Of a DNA stretch of 36,075 nt, positions 33,399 through 36,075 are shown in pieces (the stretch's first letter is position 1; each line of letters starts with the position of its first letter). The position numbers and the translations under genes are program-made. This DNA is from Paenibacillus gyeongsangnamensis. GTDB taxonomy: Bacteria > Bacillota > Bacilli > Paenibacillales > NBRC-103111. The stretch is from contig NZ_JAQAGZ010000039.1 of the NCBI RefSeq assembly GCF_027533625.1, positions 1 to 36,075 on the forward strand, given 5' to 3'. The notes under the pieces are model-generated. The model saw only the letters and a program-made list of their open reading frames with translations. It did not search any database and was not told the DNA's origin.

Positions 33399-33458
33399 GA
33401 TAATGGAGATATATGGAGAAATTTTAGAGGAATAAGGAGTTAGAAATGAGGGCTTAAG

Positions 33459-33845
33459 TTGAGTTGTCCATTTTGCTTTCCTGAAAAAGACCCAGAACAG
33501 AGCGTTGTTCTTAGTAATGAACACTGTTTCTTTGTTCAAAAACCTCAAGAAGTCTTACTTGGTTCTGGTTTAATTGTTCCTAAAATTCATAGAGAAACCG
33601 CGTTTGATTTAACGCCAGAAGAATGGCAAGCAACTTTTGATCTATTACAACAGGTCAAGGAACTATTGGATAAAGAATATGCTCCTCAAGGATACAATCT
33701 TGGGTGGAATTGTGGACATGTTGGTGGACAGGAAATATTTCACGCTCATCTGCATGTTATTCCTAGATTTGAGGATGAGCCTTTAGCTGGTAAAGGTATA
33801 AGGTATTGGTTAAAGCAACCATTAAACCAACGATCATTACGCTAA
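33459..33845 (+). CDS. HIT family protein
   Basis: This 128-residue protein of the histidine triad superfamily has SCPFCFPEKDP (two Cys, often a metal or structural site), SGLIVPKIHRETAFDLTPEE and the triad EIFHAHLHVIPRF, with His95, His97 and His99. HIT proteins hydrolyse or transfer nucleotides from phosphoramidates or dinucleoside polyphosphates; the substrate here is unknown. The TTG at 33459 is taken as start because GAGGG lies 6 nt upstream and the family begins at C-P-F-C. It follows element K by 60 bp. Its stop codon TAA lies inside the 5' motif GCTAACG of element L. Confidence 0.88.
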   Translation: MSCPFCFPEKDPEQSVVLSNEHCFFVQKPQEVLLGSGLIVPKIHRETAFDLTPEEWQATFDLLQQVKELLDKEYAPQGYNLGWNCGHVGGQEIFHAHLHVIPRFEDEPLAGKGIRYWLKQPLNQRSLR

Positions 33846-33886
33846 CGAGGAACGATAGCTGAATAAAAACCTAGACGAGGCTGCGA
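33840..33886 (+). repeat. Cassette-type repeat, 5' half (element L)
   Basis: CGCTAACGAGGAACGATAGC overlaps the HIT stop codon. GAATAAAAACC and GACGAGGCTGCGAG, the start of the hairpin, follow. The rest is replaced by the IS256-type left end. Confidence 0.7.
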
Positions 33887-34192
33887 GGCTGTAAAATTCT
33901 TTGTGTAAACTCTCAAACCTATTACAATAGAGTTACTAGGAAGGGTTGGGAGAATACATGGGATTATGGTCCAAGGAACAGCTACGGCAATTTATCAAGG
34001 AGAACAAGCTCGTAACGGCACAAGACGCCCAGAACACATTGAAGGAACTCTTTGCTGAGACGCTGCAGGAGATGTTGGAGGCGGAGCTAGATACGCATTT
34101 AGGGTACGAGAAGCACGACGTCCAGAACAACAAACAAACCACCAATAGCAGAAACGGTAAAAGTAAGAAGACCATCATCAGCGAATACGAAA
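33887..34192 (+). mobile_element. IS256-family element, left-end fragment
   Basis: GGCTGTAAAATTCTTTGTGT (33887-33906) matches the usual IS256-type terminal repeat (GGCTGTAAAAnTTTTTGTGT). The transposase start follows. Homology ends at about 34192 after SEY, so most of the element is deleted. It interrupts element L. Confidence 0.75.
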
Positions 34193-34212
34193 GAGTAAAT
34201 CACTACAATTAA
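33958..34212 (+). pseudogene. IS256-family transposase, N-terminal fragment
   Basis: The frame reads MGLWSKEQLRQFIKENKLVT, then FAETLQEMLEAELDTHLGYE and TNSRNGKSKKTIISEY, the standard N-terminus of IS256-family (mutator-type) transposases. After about 78 residues the frame runs into unrelated sequence (ERVNHYN) and stops at 34212. The catalytic DDE region is absent. GGGAG precedes the ATG by 6 nt. Confidence 0.88.
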
Positions 34213-34587
34213 GTTTCTTAATGCTTCTGGCTTTAAATAAGTTGAAGATTAACTATGATGAATTAGCATGAAACACAAAAGCCGCGTGATACTTTCACCT
34301 CGGCTCTTTTTTAGATTTTTTGGTTTTTTTTATTACCTAAAAATGTAATTAAGTTTTTCATTTAATCAGGGCACCCCAAGCAAGGGTGCCCTGAAAATTT
34401 TGCCTTAAAGATGATATGGTGATGATGGATTTTAGTTTTCTTAAATCTTTTAAGTAACCAATTTTCGCTTCTTTCAATTCATCTGCATTTAATGCGATTA
34501 AATAGCGGGAAAAAAGTAAAGTGGTATATTGCAATACAAGGGTACTTAAATAATTTGGGTAGCCTTAATGTCATTAACCATTCTCAT
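34213..34587. other. AT-rich gene-free stretch with two terminators
   Basis: Two terminator-like hairpins are present. GCCG...GTGA with TCAC...CGGC (34281-34304) is followed by TCTTTTTT. CAGGGCACCC (34367-34376) pairs perfectly with GGGTGCCCTG (34384-34393). No gene is supported. Confidence 0.6.
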
Positions 34588-34711
34588 TGACGGTCGTTTC
34601 GGAACCGACAGCGACGGTGGTTTTTTACTTTCCTCACCGCCAAAGGCGTGGCGATCGTAAATAATAAAATTCGGTGGCGGAAATGGAAAAACCTGCTTGT
34701 TATGAGCAGGT

Positions 34712-34936
34712 TTAGAATAACGATCTCACATTGTATACAGTTTTTCGGTGCAGCCAGAATTTCGTCTCCCCTAATTTGACGTACCATTCCGTGTCTAACT
34801 CCAGGCTAACACGGCAGAACGCATCGTCCACCTCGATGAGTATCGGGTCTCCACAATGCAACGGATACAACAATCGTGTCCCTTCATAAATCCTCCAACG
34901 CCTAGTCTCTTTATGAAATTTCATCGTCTGCATCAT
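34712..34936 (-). CDS. DUF5348-like small transposon accessory protein
   Basis: This 74-residue protein reads MKFHKETRRWRIYEGTRLLY, then CGDPILIEVDDAFCRVSLEL and DTEWYVKLGETKFWLHRKTV. It resembles DUF5348 proteins, which are commonly encoded next to ExeA-type transposon ATPases; the role is unknown. The start codon overlaps the stop of the ATPase gene (ATGA), so translation is coupled. An internal Met (MKFHKE) is an alternative start. Confidence 0.65.
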   Translation of the reverse strand: MMQTMKFHKETRRWRIYEGTRLLYPLHCGDPILIEVDDAFCRVSLELDTEWYVKLGETKFWLHRKTVYNVRSLF

Positions 34937-35736
34937 TGGTCATCAAATTCCGTTAAGATGCGGGACACATGAATCGCATCGATCAACTTGTCCTTTCTGA
35001 GCACAGCATCAAGCAAACTGGCTGTACAAACGTTATTAATCTCCCGGCTAATTCCGCGGGTATGTGCATAGATGGCATCCATCGCCTCGGTCGTGAAAAC
35101 CGGGTGGGTACTGCCGGCCACCTCCAGATGGTGTTCAATATACGCTCTTGTCTCTTGAGATGACAGGCTCTCCAAGTGAAATCGTACGTTCATGCGTTGT
35201 GTAATTGGCTTAAAGACGCGAAGCTGCAGTGTCGCCTGCAGTTCCGGCTGTCCCACCAAAATCAATGCCAAGGGAGAGACCGAGTCCATATTGAAATTCG
35301 TGAGGAAGCGAATTTCTTGCAGCATATCGCCAGAAAGCAAATGCGCCTCATCAATGACGACGACCGCGACCTTTTTCTGGTTCTCAAACAAATCCCATAC
35401 CAAATGCTGAAATTGACGTTTGGCCTCACCCCGCAGAAATCTCGGTGAGGCCCCGAATTGGTGCAAGAGCTCTCGGTAAAAATCCCGAGGCTTCAAATGG
35501 GCATCGGACAAATAGAGAAATCGGTATTTGTTTGCATCAATCCGCTCTTTCAAGGCACGGATCGACGTCGACTTCCCACTGCCAATCTCTCCAGTCACAC
35601 AGCCAATAGAGCGCGTCATGACCATGTATTGGAGCCGAGCCACACATTGTTCAAAACGATCCGACCGATGGAAATGCCGGGGTTCAATCTCTTTGGTGAA
35701 TGGTGTTCGCTCCCAGCCAAAGAAGCTTCGAATCAT
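34933..35736 (-). CDS. ExeA-type AAA ATPase of a transposon (MuB/TnsC-like role)
   Basis: This 267-residue AAA+ protein begins FGWERTPFTKEIEPRHFHRS, has Walker A GEIGSGKST in CVTGEIGSGKSTSIRALKER, Walker B VVVIDEAHLLSGDML, sensor LALILVGQPELQ, and an arginine-rich region QRMNVRFHLESLSSQETRAY typical of the ExeA/TniB group. In Mu- and Tn7-like transposons such ATPases choose the target and activate the transposase. The gene overlaps the transposase gene by 4 bp and the DUF5348-like gene by 4 bp, so the three are one operon. Confidence 0.9.
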   Translation of the reverse strand: MIRSFFGWERTPFTKEIEPRHFHRSDRFEQCVARLQYMVMTRSIGCVTGEIGSGKSTSIRALKERIDANKYRFLYLSDAHLKPRDFYRELLHQFGASPRFLRGEAKRQFQHLVWDLFENQKKVAVVVIDEAHLLSGDMLQEIRFLTNFNMDSVSPLALILVGQPELQATLQLRVFKPITQRMNVRFHLESLSSQETRAYIEHHLEVAGSTHPVFTTEAMDAIYAHTRGISREINNVCTASLLDAVLRKDKLIDAIHVSRILTEFDDQ

Positions 35737-36075
35737 GGCTGTTTAGCCCCCTTTACCAAGTCTTGCAGAACATTACTTTGTGCCTCACGGATTTGGCGAC
35801 GATGTTCTTCGTAGAGCAGCTCCACATAATTGAGTCCTGATGGCTGTACCGCTGGGGACTCCACCTCCGAAGTTTTCACTCGTTTTTGTTTCGGGTCGCG
35901 CAGCTTGAGGACTCGCGCATTCTCGTAACGTGTTCCGTCTTTCCAAACTTGAATTTCGCTGAGATCGTACGGGTCAAATCGCACTTGTACTTTTTGTCCG
36001 GCCAGCACGGATGCCACTTCGTAAGATTGACCGAGTAAGGAGATACAACCGGTTTTGTCCACTTTTCTCGTGTCC
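35733..36075 (-). CDS. Transposase, C-terminal part (Mu/TnsB-like DDE), runs off the window
   Basis: About 114 residues are visible: KVDKTGCISLLGQSYEVASV, then GQKVQVRFDPYDLSEIQVWK and YENARVLKLRDPKQKRV. This is the beta-barrel that follows the DDE core in Mu-type and IS481-like integrase-fold transposases. The catalytic core lies beyond 36075. A helical tail (ELLYEEHRRQIREAQ) probably contacts the ATPase. The stop overlaps the ATPase start (ATGA). Confidence 0.85.
   Translation of the reverse strand, partial: DTRKVDKTGCISLLGQSYEVASVLAGQKVQVRFDPYDLSEIQVWKDGTRYENARVLKLRDPKQKRVKTSEVESPAVQPSGLNYVELLYEEHRRQIREAQSNVLQDLVKGAKQP

Larger units (their letters stand above)
34588..36075 (-). mobile_element. 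Three-gene transposon (transposase / ExeA-type ATPase / DUF5348-like), one end in the window
   Basis: Three overlapping minus-strand genes (35733-36075, 34933-35736, 34712-34936) form a tight module. Beyond the last gene lies a probable terminus beginning TGACGGTCGTTTCGGAACCG (34588-34607), which holds a hairpin ACCG...CGGT followed by TTTTTT. This is the same terminus-hairpin-T-run arrangement as in the small families 1 to 3. The other end lies beyond the window. Confidence 0.6.

Noticed and set aside
201..33886. Calling the cassette-type repeats true integron attC sites
   Set aside because: The layout is similar, but the 3' end is ACGGGCAG rather than GTTRRRY, the two ends are not complementary core sites, and no integrase gene is visible.

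Overview
The window looks like a piece of a Paenibacillus-type genome (Bacillota, Paenibacillaceae). The case for this is inference from protein content: a DUF2975/Xre pair, CBO0543, YczE-like, DUF2691 and DUF2199 proteins, a Bcr-type exporter, an IclR-controlled sugar-acid operon, a YesN-like response-regulator fragment, and strong AGGAGG-type ribosome binding sites. Two kinds of DNA alternate. AT-rich stretches hold small isolated genes separated by a repeated structured element. GC-rich stretches hold metabolic genes. Insertion sequences and broken genes fill much of the rest.

Layout. 1-3330: five small cargo genes (membrane protein plus Xre regulator, CBO0543, a 71-residue membrane protein, a broken YczE-like gene), each bounded by a structured repeat (elements A-E). 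3330-4630: hairpins, an IS6-family remnant and a transposon-end remnant. 4635-6977: gamma-glutamyltransferase family protein, an MFS fragment, glutathione peroxidase. 7069-7690: element F, a DUF2691 gene cut by a small transposon-like insertion, and a second transposon end. 7690-10140: small or decayed genes. 10144-12368: a 3-hydroxyisobutyrate-dehydrogenase-type enzyme and an SDR around a transposase-like remnant. 12441-15548: a 145-bp MITE, a broken DUF2199 cassette, elements G-I, a possible group II intron remnant and a MATE exporter. 16538-17776: Bcr-type exporter. 18020-18838: transposon end and IS110 5' half. 19019-24435: intact IclR regulator and a three-gene operon for non-phosphorylative pentose-acid oxidation (Weimberg type), with a decayed GH43 beta-xylosidase at its end. 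25330-29150: a run of pseudogenes. 29360-31836: IS110 3' part and a gene split by a complete 1633-bp IS5-type element with a 4-bp target duplication. 31856-33900: small genes, another transposon-like insertion, elements J-L, a 159-residue unknown protein and a HIT protein, then an IS256 fragment. 34588 to the window edge: one end of a three-gene transposon (Mu/TnsB-like transposase, ExeA-type ATPase, DUF5348-like protein).

How it fits together. The metabolic core is xylose-acid catabolism: IclR regulator, D-xylonate dehydratase (YjhG/YagF family), 2-keto-3-deoxy-sugar-acid dehydratase (FAH family) and alpha-ketoglutarate semialdehyde dehydrogenase, yielding alpha-ketoglutarate. A near-palindrome upstream of iclR recurs as a half-site upstream of the operon, so the regulator probably controls both. 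Xylan-side genes (GH43, a glycosidase C-terminus, a YesN-like regulator) are all broken, suggesting loss of the polymer-degrading part.

The most unusual signal is the dispersed element seen about twelve times. It has a 5' part like CTAACGGGGTACGATAGTTC, a variable hairpin, and a 3' part ending TTGAAGTAACGGGCAG. It sits between single small genes, in two cases flush with or overlapping the stop codon. The layout resembles an integron gene-cassette array, but the ends do not match the canonical attC core sites and no integrase is visible in the window. It may be an undescribed cassette or mobile-element system.
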